DNA of 64,000 nt from Halopolyspora algeriensis (GTDB lineage: Bacteria; Actinomycetota; Actinomycetes; Mycobacteriales; Pseudonocardiaceae), in assembly GCF_003337235.1 (NCBI RefSeq), contig NZ_QPJC01000004.1, forward strand, positions 267,852 through 331,851. The letters are read 5' to 3'. This document shows, piece after piece, positions 37,278 through 47,673 of the stretch. Position 1 is the first letter of the stretch. Every line of letters starts with the position of its first letter. The notes below the pieces were generated by a model. That model searched no databases and was not told the origin of the DNA. It saw only the letters and a program-made list of their open reading frames with translations. A program made the translations under genes and the position numbers.

Positions 37278-39527
37278 CTACCGCGTGTACCGCTCCTGCA
37301 GGGACGTGCACTGCTCCGATGTGGCTCCCCGAACGGAGTTGAGCCTCCTGTCTCCCGCGGGGAGCGGAACATTGCCGGTGCATGCCAGCGCGCCGGCGAT
37401 CCTGTTGCCCGCCACGACGATCGGTCGTGTCCCCGCATTGCCGTGCACGGACACCGAGCCGTGCAGTGCCGAACGCACGACCGTGACGCCTCCGGACGAG
37501 CCGGTGACCGAGACCCGGCCCGAGACCGTCGTGCCGTCCAGGCGGACGATGCCGGTCGCACGGTCGATCCGCACGGGCCCGGACACGGTTCCCCCCGCCA
37601 GCCACACCGCCCCGGGGCGGTGTGCCTCGATCGGCCCTGCGATCGCGGAGCGCACAGCCACCAGCGAGGCTTCCGGGGCCACCCGCACCGGTCCTGTGAC
37701 GACAGCGTCACGCAGGCACGCCACGCCGGCGGAAACGTGCAGCGGCCCGGGATGGGACCCCGTGATCGTGGACGTGCATCCGGCCACCGCCACCGTGGCC
37801 GCCACGGGTTCGCGACTCACCCGCCTGCCGCCCCCGGTTCTGATGTTGGCGATGTCGACGTAGGCACCACGGGATCGCCTGCGCTGGTACTGCACGTGCA
37901 ATGCCGCGACACCGGTCTGGTGGCCGGTCAACGTCGCCCTGTCGCCGCGCAGCGCCACCGTGACCGGGCCGGAAGGATCCAGTGTGGCCCTGACGCGGTT
38001 CACCGGCCGGGACAGGTCCATCGCCGCTCCGGTCGTGCCGGTCACTGTCCAGCGCAGCGTGCCCGCCCGCTGCCCTCCCAGGTCGATGAGCCGGGCGTCG
38101 GTGGTCAGCGAATACGGTGCCACCCCCGGTGGAACGGGCTCGTCGCCGATCGTGGGGTCGATCCGCAGGGAGGGGTTTCCCCGCGCATCGGTGTCGCCGG
38201 GCAGGAAGCGCACTCGGGCGGTGATCAGGGTTCGGGGCGCGTCGGGCTCCGTGCGGCCATGATGGACGGAGTAGAGCTGCGAACCGTCCGGTGCCGCCAC
38301 GACACTGCCCTGACCGATCGCGGACAGGCCTTTGCTGCCGTCCTGCTTCGGGATCGGGGTACCCGCACTCGGATTCCACGGCCCGAGCGGGCTGTCCGAC
38401 ACGGCGTAGTCGATCCGGTTGCCGCCCCTGCCGTGCGTGCTCGAGTAGAGCAGGTAATAGACGGGAACACGCCTGCCGTTGTCGGTCCGGTGGTGTACGA
38501 CCACCGTGGGACCGGCCGGCCGGTGTGGGTCCGGAGAGGCGCCACCCGGTACGGCATCCCCGCCGCGGGAGGAACTTTCCCGGTGCCCCGCGTTCGCCCG
38601 GTGTCCGAGCACCGGGGTGAACCCGTCCCGACGCACCTCGGCGGAGCTCTCGGGCGCCCGGTTGGCATCGACGTAGCCAGGACGGATCGTGGGCATCGTC
38701 CGCCCGGTGGGGTCGTGCCACCATCCCGTGGTCAACTCGACCGCGTACACGGCCGAGGGATCGCTGCCCCGATCCGTGCCGTGATCCCGCCCTCGGACAC
38801 GGTGCGGGCTGCCGGAAAAGTAGAGGTACGTACGGCCGCTGTCGAACAGGACATGGGGGTCGGCCATCGAGAGGCGGGTGCCCGACGGCACCGTCCGCCG
38901 CCCGGCGGAGGTCTCCGTCGGGCGGTTGTGTCCGAGGCGCCCGGTGCGGTCGGCACCGTTCCGATCCGGAACGTACGGATGGTAATCGAGCGGCTCGTCG
39001 GCGACGGGACGGAACGGTCCCCGCGGTGATTCGGCGACCGCGACACCGATCCGGCCGAGCGGCTCGGCAGCCGGTTCCCCCCGACCTCCGGCGGTATCGC
39101 CTTCCGCCCGCGCGGAGTAGAACAAGTAGTACAGACCGGTCTCGGTGTTGTGGTAGACCTCCGGCGCCCGGAACCGGTCACGACCCCACCGGTCCCCGTC
39201 GTCGACGGCCAGTGCACCGCCCGGAAGTCGCTCCCAGGTCGTCAGGTCCGGCGAGCGGTGGACGGCGAAGCGGTAGCCGGGATCGGCGCCCGTGGTGGAG
39301 TACGCGTAGTAGTAACCGCTGTCCCGGTCGTGGAGGACGTGCGGGTCGGTTCCGGGCACTGCAGCGGCGTTGCCGTGGGTCGCATTGGTCGACAGCGTGC
39401 GAGCACCCGCACCATCACGGGGGGCTCGGTGGCCGCCGCCCCACTCCATCGCGAACACCGGCCCCATCGCCAGCACCAGAGGAAGAGCGATCAGCACGCT
39501 CAGGATGCGCCCTCGGCACACGCCCAT
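37278..39527 (-). CDS. Secreted GH43-like glycoside hydrolase with beta-helix-like tail
   Basis: 749 residues. A signal peptide (RGRILSVLIALPLVLAMGPVFAM) leads into a five-blade propeller of glycoside hydrolase family 43 type: TDPHVLHDRDSGYYYAYSTTG, RFRAPEVYH, LYYLFYSA, SMADPHVLFD and YYLLYSS. The catalytic acids would be the Asp of TDPHV and Glu of APEVY; the third is not certain. A middle beta domain follows, and the last 150 residues are a repeat of about 18-20 residues (SGPVRIDRATGIVRLDGTTV type) that suggests a right-handed beta-helix or carbohydrate-binding stalk. It probably trims arabinan or xylan-like glycans outside the cell. Confidence 0.82.
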   Translation of the reverse strand: MGVCRGRILSVLIALPLVLAMGPVFAMEWGGGHRAPRDGAGARTLSTNATHGNAAAVPGTDPHVLHDRDSGYYYAYSTTGADPGYRFAVHRSPDLTTWERLPGGALAVDDGDRWGRDRFRAPEVYHNTETGLYYLFYSARAEGDTAGGRGEPAAEPLGRIGVAVAESPRGPFRPVADEPLDYHPYVPDRNGADRTGRLGHNRPTETSAGRRTVPSGTRLSMADPHVLFDSGRTYLYFSGSPHRVRGRDHGTDRGSDPSAVYAVELTTGWWHDPTGRTMPTIRPGYVDANRAPESSAEVRRDGFTPVLGHRANAGHRESSSRGGDAVPGGASPDPHRPAGPTVVVHHRTDNGRRVPVYYLLYSSTHGRGGNRIDYAVSDSPLGPWNPSAGTPIPKQDGSKGLSAIGQGSVVAAPDGSQLYSVHHGRTEPDAPRTLITARVRFLPGDTDARGNPSLRIDPTIGDEPVPPGVAPYSLTTDARLIDLGGQRAGTLRWTVTGTTGAAMDLSRPVNRVRATLDPSGPVTVALRGDRATLTGHQTGVAALHVQYQRRRSRGAYVDIANIRTGGGRRVSREPVAATVAVAGCTSTITGSHPGPLHVSAGVACLRDAVVTGPVRVAPEASLVAVRSAIAGPIEAHRPGAVWLAGGTVSGPVRIDRATGIVRLDGTTVSGRVSVTGSSGGVTVVRSALHGSVSVHGNAGTRPIVVAGNRIAGALACTGNVPLPAGDRRLNSVRGATSEQCTSLQERYTR

Positions 39528-39701
39528 CCCTCCCTGCTGCCACGGGTCCGGGGCACCGACGATGGCGGGCAGCCGGTGAACAGCGGTACTTCCCGCCGGC
39601 GGCGGGCAAGTGGCTCCCAGTGTAGGGCGGATCCGGCTGCGGCACCGGCGGAACGCACACCACCCGGCCCGGGTCGACGCGTGGTTTGGCAGGCTGCAGG
39701 C

Positions 39702-41822
39702 ATGTCCTCACCCGCCACACCGCCAGAGCGATCCTTTCCCCGCCACAGCGCCCGAACACAGGGATTCACGCTCGGTGCTCCCAGGAACGCCACCGTCGCT
39801 CCCGACGGGGGAACCGTGCTGTTCCTCCGCTCCGCCGGTGGGACCGATCGCAGGAACGCGCTGTGGATGCTGGACACCCGTTCCGGTGCGGAGCAGTGCC
39901 TCGCCGACCCGCTCACCCTGCAGGGTGAGGAAACCGTCTCCGCCGAGGAGCAGGCCCGCCGGGAACGTGCCCGCGAGCGCGCCGCGGGCATCACCGGGTA
40001 TGCCACCGACCGAGCGGTCCGCACGGCCGCATTCACCCTCTCGGGGCAGCTCTTCCTGGCCGACCTCACCACCGGGACCGTGCGGGAACTTCCGGCACAG
40101 TCCCCTGTGGCCGATCCGAGGCCCGACCCCGGCGGCAGGCACATCGCCTACACATCCCGCGGACAGCTCCGGGTGATCGGCGTGGACGGTTCCGGTGATC
40201 GAGCACTCGCCGAGCCCGAGCACGAGCGGGTTCAATGGGGCGTCGCCGAATTCATCGCGGCCGAGGAGATGGGACGCAGCCGCGGTTACTGGTGGTCACC
40301 CGATGGAACGATGCTGCTGGCCGCGCGCGTGGACGAGACACCGGTACAGCAGTGGTACCTCGCCGACCCCACTCATCCGGCACAACCACCGACCACCATG
40401 CCCTATCCGGCTGCCGGAACCGCCAACGCCGAGGTCACGCTGGCTCTGATCGGACTCGATGCGCACCGCACCGATGTCTCGTGGGATCGGGAGGCCTTCC
40501 CCTACCTGGTGACCGTCCACTGGTCACCGCACGGGGCGCCGTTGCTGGCCGTACAGACCCGGGACCAGCACACCCAGCTCGTTCTCGCACTCGATCCCGG
40601 CAGCGGGCAAACGCGGGAACTGCACCGGGACACCGACCCGCACTGGGTGGAGATCAGGCCGGGATGGCCCGCGTGGACACCGGACGGGCAGCTCGTCCGG
40701 GTCGACGCCCGCGAGGGCGCCTACCGGCTCGTGGTCGGCGACCGGGACCGGACCGGTGACGACGTGCAGGTCCGCGCCATCCTGGACATCGGTGACGAGG
40801 ACATCCTGCTGTCGGCCTCGGAACGGGATCCGGCACAGGTTCACGTGTATCGAGCAGGGCCGCACGGAATCGAACGCCTCTCCACCGGCGCCGGCGTGCA
40901 CACCGCCACCCGCTCCGGTGCCACCATGGTGCTGTCCTCGTCCGGCCTCGAGGAACCGGGCACCCGGATGCGGGTCCTCGAGGGCACCCGACGGATCGCC
41001 GAGATCGGCTCCCGAGCCGACACCCCCACCCTCGGGCTCAACGTGGAACTGCTGTGGGCAGGGGAACGCGAGTTGCGCAGCGCGTTGCTCCTGCCCAGCG
41101 GGTACCGCCCCGAGCACGGCCGGCTGCCCGTGCTGCTCGACCCGTACGGTGGCCCGCAAGCCCAGCGCGTGCTGGCCCGGCAGTACGGTTACCTCACGTC
41201 CCAGTGGTTCGCCGATCAGGGCTTCGCCGTGGTGATCACCGACGGCCGCGGCATGGCCGGGCGCACGCCGGAATGGGACCGCGCGATCGCGGGTGATCTG
41301 GCGGGGCCGCCTCTGGACGATCAGGTCGAGGCGCTGCATGCGATCGCTGCCGAACGCAGCGAGCTGGACCTCGGGCGGGTGGCCATCCGGGGATGGTCGT
41401 TCGGTGGGTATCTGGCCGCCCTGGCCGTGCTGCGGAGGCCGGATGTCTTCCACGCGGCGATCGCCGGTGCCGCCGTGTGCGATTGGCGGCTCTACGACAC
41501 CCACTACACCGAGCGCTACCTCGGCGACCCGGCCGACGTACCCGAGGTGTACGAATCGAACTCGCTGATCGGCACGGCAGCACAGCTGGAGCGCCCGATG
41601 CTGATCGTGCACGGCACTGTCGACGACAACGTGGTCCCCGCGCATTCCCTGCGCCTGTCGGCCGCGCTCACGGCGGCGTCCCGGCCGCACACGCTGCTTC
41701 CACTGCCGGGGGTCAGTCACGTACCAACGGAGGAAACCACGGCGGAAAACCTGCTGCTGCTTCAGCTCGATTTCCTGCATCGGGCACTCGGTGACGCACA
41801 CGGGGGCCGCGAACCGGCCTGA
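39702..41822 (+). CDS. S9 family peptidase (dipeptidyl peptidase IV-like)
   Basis: 706 residues from ATG 39702; the long upstream extension of the frame runs antisense to GH43 and is not coding. The first 430 residues form a beta-propeller that includes VQWGVAEFIAAEEMGRSRGYWWSPDG, with the Glu pair that binds the N-terminus of substrates in DPP IV. The C-terminal alpha/beta-hydrolase has the nucleophile S566 (GWSFGGYLA), the acid in HGTVDDNV and the His in GVSHVP. It has no signal peptide. It should release dipeptides with Pro or Ala in second position. Confidence 0.93.
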   Translation: MSSPATPPERSFPRHSARTQGFTLGAPRNATVAPDGGTVLFLRSAGGTDRRNALWMLDTRSGAEQCLADPLTLQGEETVSAEEQARRERARERAAGITGYATDRAVRTAAFTLSGQLFLADLTTGTVRELPAQSPVADPRPDPGGRHIAYTSRGQLRVIGVDGSGDRALAEPEHERVQWGVAEFIAAEEMGRSRGYWWSPDGTMLLAARVDETPVQQWYLADPTHPAQPPTTMPYPAAGTANAEVTLALIGLDAHRTDVSWDREAFPYLVTVHWSPHGAPLLAVQTRDQHTQLVLALDPGSGQTRELHRDTDPHWVEIRPGWPAWTPDGQLVRVDAREGAYRLVVGDRDRTGDDVQVRAILDIGDEDILLSASERDPAQVHVYRAGPHGIERLSTGAGVHTATRSGATMVLSSSGLEEPGTRMRVLEGTRRIAEIGSRADTPTLGLNVELLWAGERELRSALLLPSGYRPEHGRLPVLLDPYGGPQAQRVLARQYGYLTSQWFADQGFAVVITDGRGMAGRTPEWDRAIAGDLAGPPLDDQVEALHAIAAERSELDLGRVAIRGWSFGGYLAALAVLRRPDVFHAAIAGAAVCDWRLYDTHYTERYLGDPADVPEVYESNSLIGTAAQLERPMLIVHGTVDDNVVPAHSLRLSAALTAASRPHTLLPLPGVSHVPTEETTAENLLLLQLDFLHRALGDAHGGREPA

Positions 41823-41879
41823 CGGCCCTCCCGGTCGGCGGGCCACCCGCAGGCTCGCCCGATCACCGCAGTGGTCGGG

Positions 41880-42713
41880 TCACAGGATCTCCAACGGAGT
41901 GGCTCGCCGGGGCGCCGGGAACTCGGCGTCGAGGCGGGACAGGTCCTGCGCCGACAGTGAGAGGTCCAGTGCGGCTCGGTTCTGCTCGACGTGCCCGGTG
42001 GAGGAGGCCTTCGGAATGGCACACACACCGTCCTGGTGCAGAACCCACGCGAGGGCCACCTGGGCAGGGGTCGCGCCGTGCTCCTCGGCGATCTCGTGCA
42101 GGACCGGGTCGCCGAGCAGCCGGCCCTGCTCGATCGGCGAGTACGCCATCACCGGCAGGCCTTGCTCACGGCACCAGGGCAGCAGGTCGAATTCGATTCC
42201 GCGCCGGGTCAGGTTGTACAGCACCTGGTCGGTCCGGGCCCGGCGCCCGGCCTCGGAGGAGAACAGCTCCCGCATGTCATCGGGATCGAAGTTGCTCACG
42301 CCGAAATGGCGGATCTTGCCGTCGGCCTGCAGCTCTCCGAAGGCCTCCAGCGTCTCCTCCAGCGGGGTGCCACCGCGCCAGTGCAGCAGGTAGAGATCCA
42401 ACCGGTCGGTGCCCAGGCGGCGCAGGCTGCGCTCGCATGCCTCGACGGTTCCGCGCCTGCTCGCGTTGTGCGGAAGCACCTTGCTGATCAGAAACGCCTC
42501 GTCGCGCCTACCGGAAATCGCCTCCCCGATGACTTCCTCCGCACCGCCACTGCCGTACATCTCGGCCGTGTCCAGCAGGCAGAGCCCCAGGTCGAGGCCG
42601 TGCCGCAGAGCCGCCACCTCCGCCGCACGGTTCGCTCCGCGCTCACCCATGCCCCAGGTGCCCTGCCCCAATACGGGCAGGTTCTCACCGCAGGGAAGCC
42701 GCAGGTGCCGCAT
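41880..42713 (-). CDS. Aldo/keto reductase
   Basis: 277 residues, a complete TIM barrel. The catalytic tetrad is seen as Asp and Tyr in [11 protein letters not shown], Lys in LISKVLP and His in LYLLHWRGG. The C-terminal NADPH-binding segment [17 protein letters not shown] is present. Substrate unknown; the sequence is nearest to the bacterial AKR5-like/YeaE group by its GLGTWGMGE-like start (GQGTWGMGE). It is convergent with the peptidase gene and precedes the housekeeping block. Confidence 0.93.
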   Translation of the reverse strand: MRHLRLPCGENLPVLGQGTWGMGERGANRAAEVAALRHGLDLGLCLLDTAEMYGSGGAEEVIGEAISGRRDEAFLISKVLPHNASRRGTVEACERSLRRLGTDRLDLYLLHWRGGTPLEETLEAFGELQADGKIRHFGVSNFDPDDMRELFSSEAGRRARTDQVLYNLTRRGIEFDLLPWCREQGLPVMAYSPIEQGRLLGDPVLHEIAEEHGATPAQVALAWVLHQDGVCAIPKASSTGHVEQNRAALDLSLSAQDLSRLDAEFPAPRRATPLEIL

Positions 42714-42836
42714 CGTCTCGCACACTCCGTTTCGCACACGGGGCCACCAGGTCGTGCCGAGCGTGCGCACAGCTTACGAGATCGAGCAGGCCCGGCGGGA
42801 GTGCCTCTTGCGCCGGCAACACTGCGCGACGTCGTC

Positions 42837-44297
42837 CTAGCGGCGGGATCCCTTCGGGTCCTTGCCCGCACGCACCCGGACCGAGACGCGGACCGGACTG
42901 CCCTCGAACCCGAACGTCTCGCGGAACTTGCGTTCCACGAACCGGCGGTAGCCCGCTTCCAGGAATCCCGTGCTGAACAGCACCAGCGTCGGCGGACGTG
43001 GATGCGCCTGGGTGGCGAACAGGATCTTGGGCTGTTTACCACCGCGCACGGGTGGTGGTTGCGCGGCGACCAGGTCGGACAGCCAGGCGTTGAGCTGCCC
43101 GGTGGGCACTCGCCTGTCCCACGATTCCAGGGCGTCGCGCAACGCGGGCGCCAGCTTGGTCACCGCACGCCCCGTGGCGGCCGAGACGTTGACACGCTGC
43201 GCCCAGCGAGCACGCACCAGCTGCCGGTCGATCTCCTTGTTCAGCTTGCGCCTGCGCTCGTCGTCGACGAGATCCCACTTGTTGTAGGCGATCACCAGGG
43301 CCCGCCCGGCCTCGATCACCATGCCGATGACCCGCAGATCCTGCTCGGTCAGCGGTTCGGAGGCGTCCACCAGCACGATCGCGACCTCGGCGGCCTCGAT
43401 CGCGGCCTTGGTGCGCAGCGAGGCGTAGTACTCGGTACCGCCGGCGTACTTGACCCGCTTGCGCAACCCGGCGGTATCGACGAAGCGCCACACCTCGCCG
43501 TCGAGTTCGACCATCGAGTCGACCGGGTCGACCGTGGTTCCCGCCGCCTCGTCGACCACGGCGCGTTTCTCTCCGACGAGGCGGTTGAGCAGGCTGGACT
43601 TGCCGACGTTGGGTTTGCCGACGAGGGCGACCCTGCGCGGACCGCCCGTGGTCGAGAACTGATCGCGGGGACTGGTCGGCAGCACTTCCAGGACCCTGTC
43701 GAGCAGGTCGCCGGAACCCCGGCCGTGCAAGCCACTCACCGGGTACGGCTCCCCCAGTCCCAGCGACCACAGTGCCGCCGCCTCTGCCTGGGTCCGCTGG
43801 TCGTCGACCTTGTTCGCCGCCATCAGCACCGGGCGATCGGAGCGGCGCAGCACCCTTGCCACCGCCTCTTCCGTCTCGGTCGCCCCGACCTGGGCGTCCA
43901 CGACCAGCAGGACCACGTCGGCGGTGGACATCGCCATCTCGGCCTGCGCCGTCACCGCCGCCTGCAGTCCCTGCGCCCCCGGATCCCAGCCACCGGTGTC
44001 CACGACCGTGAAGCGCCGACCGTTCCACAAGGCGTCATAGGCCACCCGGTCCCGGGTGACCCCCGGAGTGTCCTGGACAACGGCCTCGCGGCGCCCCAGC
44101 AGCCGGTTCACCAGTGTCGACTTGCCCACGTTGGGGCGACCGACCACCGCCAGCACCGGCTGCGGCGTTCTGTCGCCGTCCGAGCCGTCTTCGACGGCAT
44201 CCTCGGCCTCGTCGAACGCCGACCACTCGGACTCGTCGAACCAGGTCCCGTCCAGCTCACTCCCGTCGCCGGCGTCGGCCAGCGGATCTTCGGTCAC
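42837..44297 (-). CDS. der: Ribosome-assembly GTPase Der (EngA)
   Basis: 486 residues with two GTPase domains in tandem (first P-loop GRPNVGKS near residue 54, second GKPNVGKS near residue 228), each followed by DTPG/DTAG and NKxD motifs, then a KH-like C-terminal domain. An acidic 45-residue N-terminal extension precedes the first domain, as in other actinobacteria. Der is needed to mature the 50S subunit. The GTG start overlaps the plsC stop by four bases: cmk, plsC and der form an operon. Confidence 0.97.
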   Translation of the reverse strand: MTEDPLADAGDGSELDGTWFDESEWSAFDEAEDAVEDGSDGDRTPQPVLAVVGRPNVGKSTLVNRLLGRREAVVQDTPGVTRDRVAYDALWNGRRFTVVDTGGWDPGAQGLQAAVTAQAEMAMSTADVVLLVVDAQVGATETEEAVARVLRRSDRPVLMAANKVDDQRTQAEAAALWSLGLGEPYPVSGLHGRGSGDLLDRVLEVLPTSPRDQFSTTGGPRRVALVGKPNVGKSSLLNRLVGEKRAVVDEAAGTTVDPVDSMVELDGEVWRFVDTAGLRKRVKYAGGTEYYASLRTKAAIEAAEVAIVLVDASEPLTEQDLRVIGMVIEAGRALVIAYNKWDLVDDERRRKLNKEIDRQLVRARWAQRVNVSAATGRAVTKLAPALRDALESWDRRVPTGQLNAWLSDLVAAQPPPVRGGKQPKILFATQAHPRPPTLVLFSTGFLEAGYRRFVERKFRETFGFEGSPVRVSVRVRAGKDPKGSRR

Positions 44298-45040
44298 GCT
44301 TGGTTCCCTCTCACATCGTCGTCGCGCTCATGGCGATCGTCGCGCCCTTCGCCGACCAGCCGGTCCAGCTCGCCGAGCAGCTCAACCAGTTCGGTACGAA
44401 CCTGCTCGGTGGCGGCGTTCAGACCGGCACGCCCCTTGCCGGTCGGCAAGGTCACCGGTTCACCGAACAGTACGTCCACCTTCGGCCGGAACCTGCGCTT
44501 GCGCCCCTCCGGGCGCCGTGTCCCCCGGCAGACGACCGGCAACACCTGCGCGCCGGCGGTGCGGGCCAGCCAGGCGGCACCGTGCTGGGCATTGGCCACG
44601 GCCCCGTCGCTGCGGGTTCCCTCCGGGAACACACCGACCAGGCCGCCGGCACGCAGCACGCGCATCGCGGCCATCAAGGGTGTGCGATCGGCCTCACCCC
44701 GACGCACCGGAAGCTGACCGATCCTGCGCAGAAACCAGCCCAGCGGGCCGCGGAACATCTCGTACTTGACCAGAAACACGGCGCTGCGCCGCAGCATGCC
44801 GAACAGCAACGGCCCGTCCACCAGCGAGCTGTGGTTGGCAACCAGCACGATGGCACCCGACCTCGGCACTCGTTCACCGTGGTGGATGGTCACGCGGTAG
44901 GGCCACCGGACGAAGGTGGCCCCGATCCACCGCCCCAGCCGGTGCAGTCCCGGCGAGGCACCTTCCGGCAGCATACCGTCCGCAGCCGCCGATGTCCCGG
45001 CGACCGCCGCATCCCTGCTGTGACTGCCCTCGACGTTCAC
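44294..45040 (-). CDS. 1-acyl-sn-glycerol-3-phosphate acyltransferase (PlsC family)
   Basis: 248 residues. The catalytic NHSSLVDG (NHX4D) and the glycerolphosphate-binding FPEGTRSDG motifs are clear, with a hydrophobic stretch near the N-terminal third. It acylates lysophosphatidate or a related lipid at the inner membrane face. The N- and C-terminal tails of about 30 residues are charged and specific to actinobacteria. It lies between cmk and der with 4-base overlaps on both sides. Confidence 0.92.
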   Translation of the reverse strand: MNVEGSHSRDAAVAGTSAAADGMLPEGASPGLHRLGRWIGATFVRWPYRVTIHHGERVPRSGAIVLVANHSSLVDGPLLFGMLRRSAVFLVKYEMFRGPLGWFLRRIGQLPVRRGEADRTPLMAAMRVLRAGGLVGVFPEGTRSDGAVANAQHGAAWLARTAGAQVLPVVCRGTRRPEGRKRRFRPKVDVLFGEPVTLPTGKGRAGLNAATEQVRTELVELLGELDRLVGEGRDDRHERDDDVRGNQA

Positions 45041-45762
45041 AGGATCGTCCGTTTCTCCCGGTCCAACAGGCCACGCTGCTCGATGAGCTTGTGCAACTGC
45101 GCCAGCACGCCCGGCACGTCCAGCTCCGTGGTGTCCAGCTCCACAGCGTCACCGGCCATCCGCAACGGCGAGCTCTCCCGGCTGGAGTCCAGGTTGTCGC
45201 GCCTGCGCACGTCCGCGTGGGTCCGTTCGAGGTCGGTACCGTGCCCGAAGGCGGCATCCTGCGCGGTACGCCGCTGCGCACGAGCGTGGGACGAGGCCGT
45301 GAGATAGACCTTCAGACCCGCCTCCGGCGCGACGACGGTGCCGATGTCACGGCCCTCCACGACGATGCCGCCCGGTTGCTCTGCGGACTGCCGGATCAAC
45401 CGCCGCTGCTCGGCCACGAGCAGCTCCCGCACCACGGGGACGGCCGAAACCGCCGAGACGGAACCGGTCACGGCCGGGCCGCGTATCTCGTGCTCCACAT
45501 TCTCCCCCGCCAGCGACACCGACGGATGCCCGGGATCGGTTCCCATCTCCAGGTCCACCGAGCGAGCGGCGAGCGCAACGGCCTCGACGTCGGACACCGC
45601 CACTCGGTCACGAAGAGCGGCGAGCGTGACCGCCCGGTACATCGCGCCGGTATCCAGGTAGGCGGCCCCCAGCTCGGACGCCAACCGGCGGGCCACCGTG
45701 GATTTTCCGGTTCCCGATGGACCGTCGAGCGCCACGGTGCCGCGGAGCACGGACTGTGCCAC
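45037..45762 (-). CDS. cmk: Cytidylate kinase
   Basis: 241 residues. The P-loop LDGPSGTGKSTVARRLA is at the start, followed by the NMP-binding segment AAYLDTGAMYRAVTLAAL and VEGRDIGTVVAPEAGLKVYLTAS. It phosphorylates CMP and dCMP. A 22-residue C-terminal tail ([22 protein letters not shown]) looks helical. It heads the cmk-plsC-der operon, downstream of the divergent antiporter unit. Confidence 0.96.
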   Translation of the reverse strand: MAQSVLRGTVALDGPSGTGKSTVARRLASELGAAYLDTGAMYRAVTLAALRDRVAVSDVEAVALAARSVDLEMGTDPGHPSVSLAGENVEHEIRGPAVTGSVSAVSAVPVVRELLVAEQRRLIRQSAEQPGGIVVEGRDIGTVVAPEAGLKVYLTASSHARAQRRTAQDAAFGHGTDLERTHADVRRRDNLDSSRESSPLRMAGDAVELDTTELDVPGVLAQLHKLIEQRGLLDREKRTIL

Positions 45763-46004
45763 CTCGGATGACCTCCTTCACTGCACGAACGACCGGCAGC
45801 AACACCGGACCAACCGTCCATTCTGCCTGCCACCGACATGCCGGTCCCAAGCGCATCCCACCGGAACCGGACCGCGGCTCTGGGACCGCCGAACCACCAC
45901 TGCACAAGAGACCGTTGCCGAAGAACGGCAAGGTCCGGCCCCGAAAACCCCTCCGGCAGGTAAGGCCGGACCGCGGATTGTGTGCTCAACATTAGGATCG
46001 AGGC

Positions 46005-46487
46005 GTGGACGTCACAGTGACACCGCTGCCCGGGCTCGGTACACAGCAGGACTTCATCACCAACTCCGGCCACCGAGTGGGGGTGATCAGCTATCGCGAC
46101 GGCAGGCTCGAACTGATCGTGTCCGGTCCACAGGACCCGGACAAAGTCGCGGCTTCGGTGGAGCTCACCACCGAGGAGACGAGCGCGCTGGCCAACCTGC
46201 TCGGTGCGCCGCAACTCGTCGCCCAGCTCACCGAACAGCAGCGCGAAGTCACCGGAATCACCACCTGGCAATTGCCCATCACACAGGGATCGCCGTACGA
46301 CGGTCGCGCACTCGGTGACACGGAGATGCGCACCCGCACCTCGGTCTCCATCGTCGCCATCGTCCGGGAAGGCACCGCGCACCCGTCCCCCCGGCCCGAC
46401 TTCGAGTTCACCGCCGGGGACCTCCTCGTCATGGTCGGCACCGTGGAAGGCCTGCGGTCGGCCAACGAGATCCTCGAAAAGGGCTGA
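46005..46487 (+). CDS. TrkA-C domain regulatory subunit of a K+/H+ antiporter (KhtT-like)
   Basis: 160 residues from GTG 46005. The second half is a complete RCK_C/TrkA-C domain (SPYDGRALGDTEMRTRTSVSIVAIVREG, then FTAGDLLVMVGTVEGL). The first half has an HRVGVISYRDGRLELIV strand pattern, as in KhtT. Such subunits gate the partner antiporter, in KhtT through c-di-AMP. It precedes the membrane subunit by four bases. CATTAGGAT, a possible -10, ends only ten bases before the start, so the mRNA may be nearly leaderless. Confidence 0.85.
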   Translation: MDVTVTPLPGLGTQQDFITNSGHRVGVISYRDGRLELIVSGPQDPDKVAASVELTTEETSALANLLGAPQLVAQLTEQQREVTGITTWQLPITQGSPYDGRALGDTEMRTRTSVSIVAIVREGTAHPSPRPDFEFTAGDLLVMVGTVEGLRSANEILEKG

Positions 46488-46491
46488 GCGG

Positions 46492-47670
46492 GTGCACGAC
46501 ACGGCGCTTCCTCTCCTGGAACTGGGTGCCGTCTTCTTCGGTCTGGGCATACTCGGCAGGCTTTCCTGGAAGATCGGAATCTCCCCCATCCCGCTCTACC
46601 TGCTCGGCGGCCTCGCCTTCGGCCAAGGTGGTCTGATTCCCCTGGAGGGAATCGAGCCCTTCACCCAGGTCGCCTCGGAGATCGGCGTTGTCCTGCTGTT
46701 GTTCCTGCTCGGCCTGGAATACTCCGCCGGTGAACTGGTCACCGGACTGCGCCGCTCCTGGGCGGCGGGGCTGATCGACATCGTGCTCAACGCCACTCCC
46801 GGTGCGCTCGCGGGCTGGATGCTGGGCTGGGGGCCGGTCGGCACGCTCGCCATGGCGGGCGTGACCTACATCTCCTCCTCGGGGATCGTCGCGAAGGTTC
46901 TGCGGGACCTGGGGCGGCTCGGTAACCGGGAAACGCCGGTGGTGCTGTCGATGCTGGTCTTCGAGGACCTCGCGATGGCCGTCTACCTGCCGGTCCTGAC
47001 CGCGCTGCTGACCGGGGTGAGCCTCCTCGGTGGCCTCGGCGCCGTGGGGATCTCCCTGCTCACGGTCACCCTGGTACTGATCCTGGCGCTTCGCTTCGGC
47101 AAGTACGTCTCGGCGGTCGTATACAGCTCCGACCCCGAGGTGTTCCTGCTGCGGGTGCTCGGAGCGGCCCTGCTGGTCGCCGGGATCGCCTCGCAACTGC
47201 AGGTCTCCGCCGCCGTCGGCGCATTCCTGCTGGGCATCGCGATTTCGGGGTCAACGGCCACGACCGCGAGCCGCATGCTCGAACCGCTGCGCGACCTGTT
47301 CGCGGCGATCTTCTTCGTGGTCTTCGGCTTCAACACCGATCCCTCGGCCATCCCGCCGGTGCTGGTGGCAGCACTGCTGCTCGCGCTGGTCAGCACCGCA
47401 ACCAAGGTCGCCACCGGATGGTTCGCGGCAGGCATGCAGAACGTGCGCAGGATGGGTCGTGCCCGTGCGGGCGCGGCCCTGGTGGCCCGGGGCGAGTTCT
47501 CGATCGTCATCGCCGGCCTGGTGGTCTCCTCCGGTGACGTCACCGGAGACCTCGCCGCACTGTCCACGGCCTACGTACTGCTCATGGCCATGATCGGTCC
47601 GATTGTCGCGCGAGCGGTCGAGCCGGTCGCCCAGCGGTTCATCCAACACCGCGCCCCGGTGCGGGCCTGA
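46492..47670 (+). CDS. Monovalent cation/H+ antiporter (CPA2, KhtU-like)
   Basis: 392 residues, twelve or thirteen membrane segments, CPA2 family. It starts at GTG 46492, four bases after the KhtT-like gene, with ELGAVFFGLGILGRLSWKIGISPIPLYLLGGLAFG as the first helices and EIGVVLLLFLLGLEYS, the ion-binding region, next. No C-terminal NAD-binding domain is present, in line with a separate regulatory subunit. It would expel K+ or Na+ in exchange for H+. Its stop is three bases from the convergent rluB stop. Confidence 0.92.
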   Translation: MHDTALPLLELGAVFFGLGILGRLSWKIGISPIPLYLLGGLAFGQGGLIPLEGIEPFTQVASEIGVVLLLFLLGLEYSAGELVTGLRRSWAAGLIDIVLNATPGALAGWMLGWGPVGTLAMAGVTYISSSGIVAKVLRDLGRLGNRETPVVLSMLVFEDLAMAVYLPVLTALLTGVSLLGGLGAVGISLLTVTLVLILALRFGKYVSAVVYSSDPEVFLLRVLGAALLVAGIASQLQVSAAVGAFLLGIAISGSTATTASRMLEPLRDLFAAIFFVVFGFNTDPSAIPPVLVAALLLALVSTATKVATGWFAAGMQNVRRMGRARAGAALVARGEFSIVIAGLVVSSGDVTGDLAALSTAYVLLMAMIGPIVARAVEPVAQRFIQHRAPVRA

Positions 47671-47673
47671 TGC

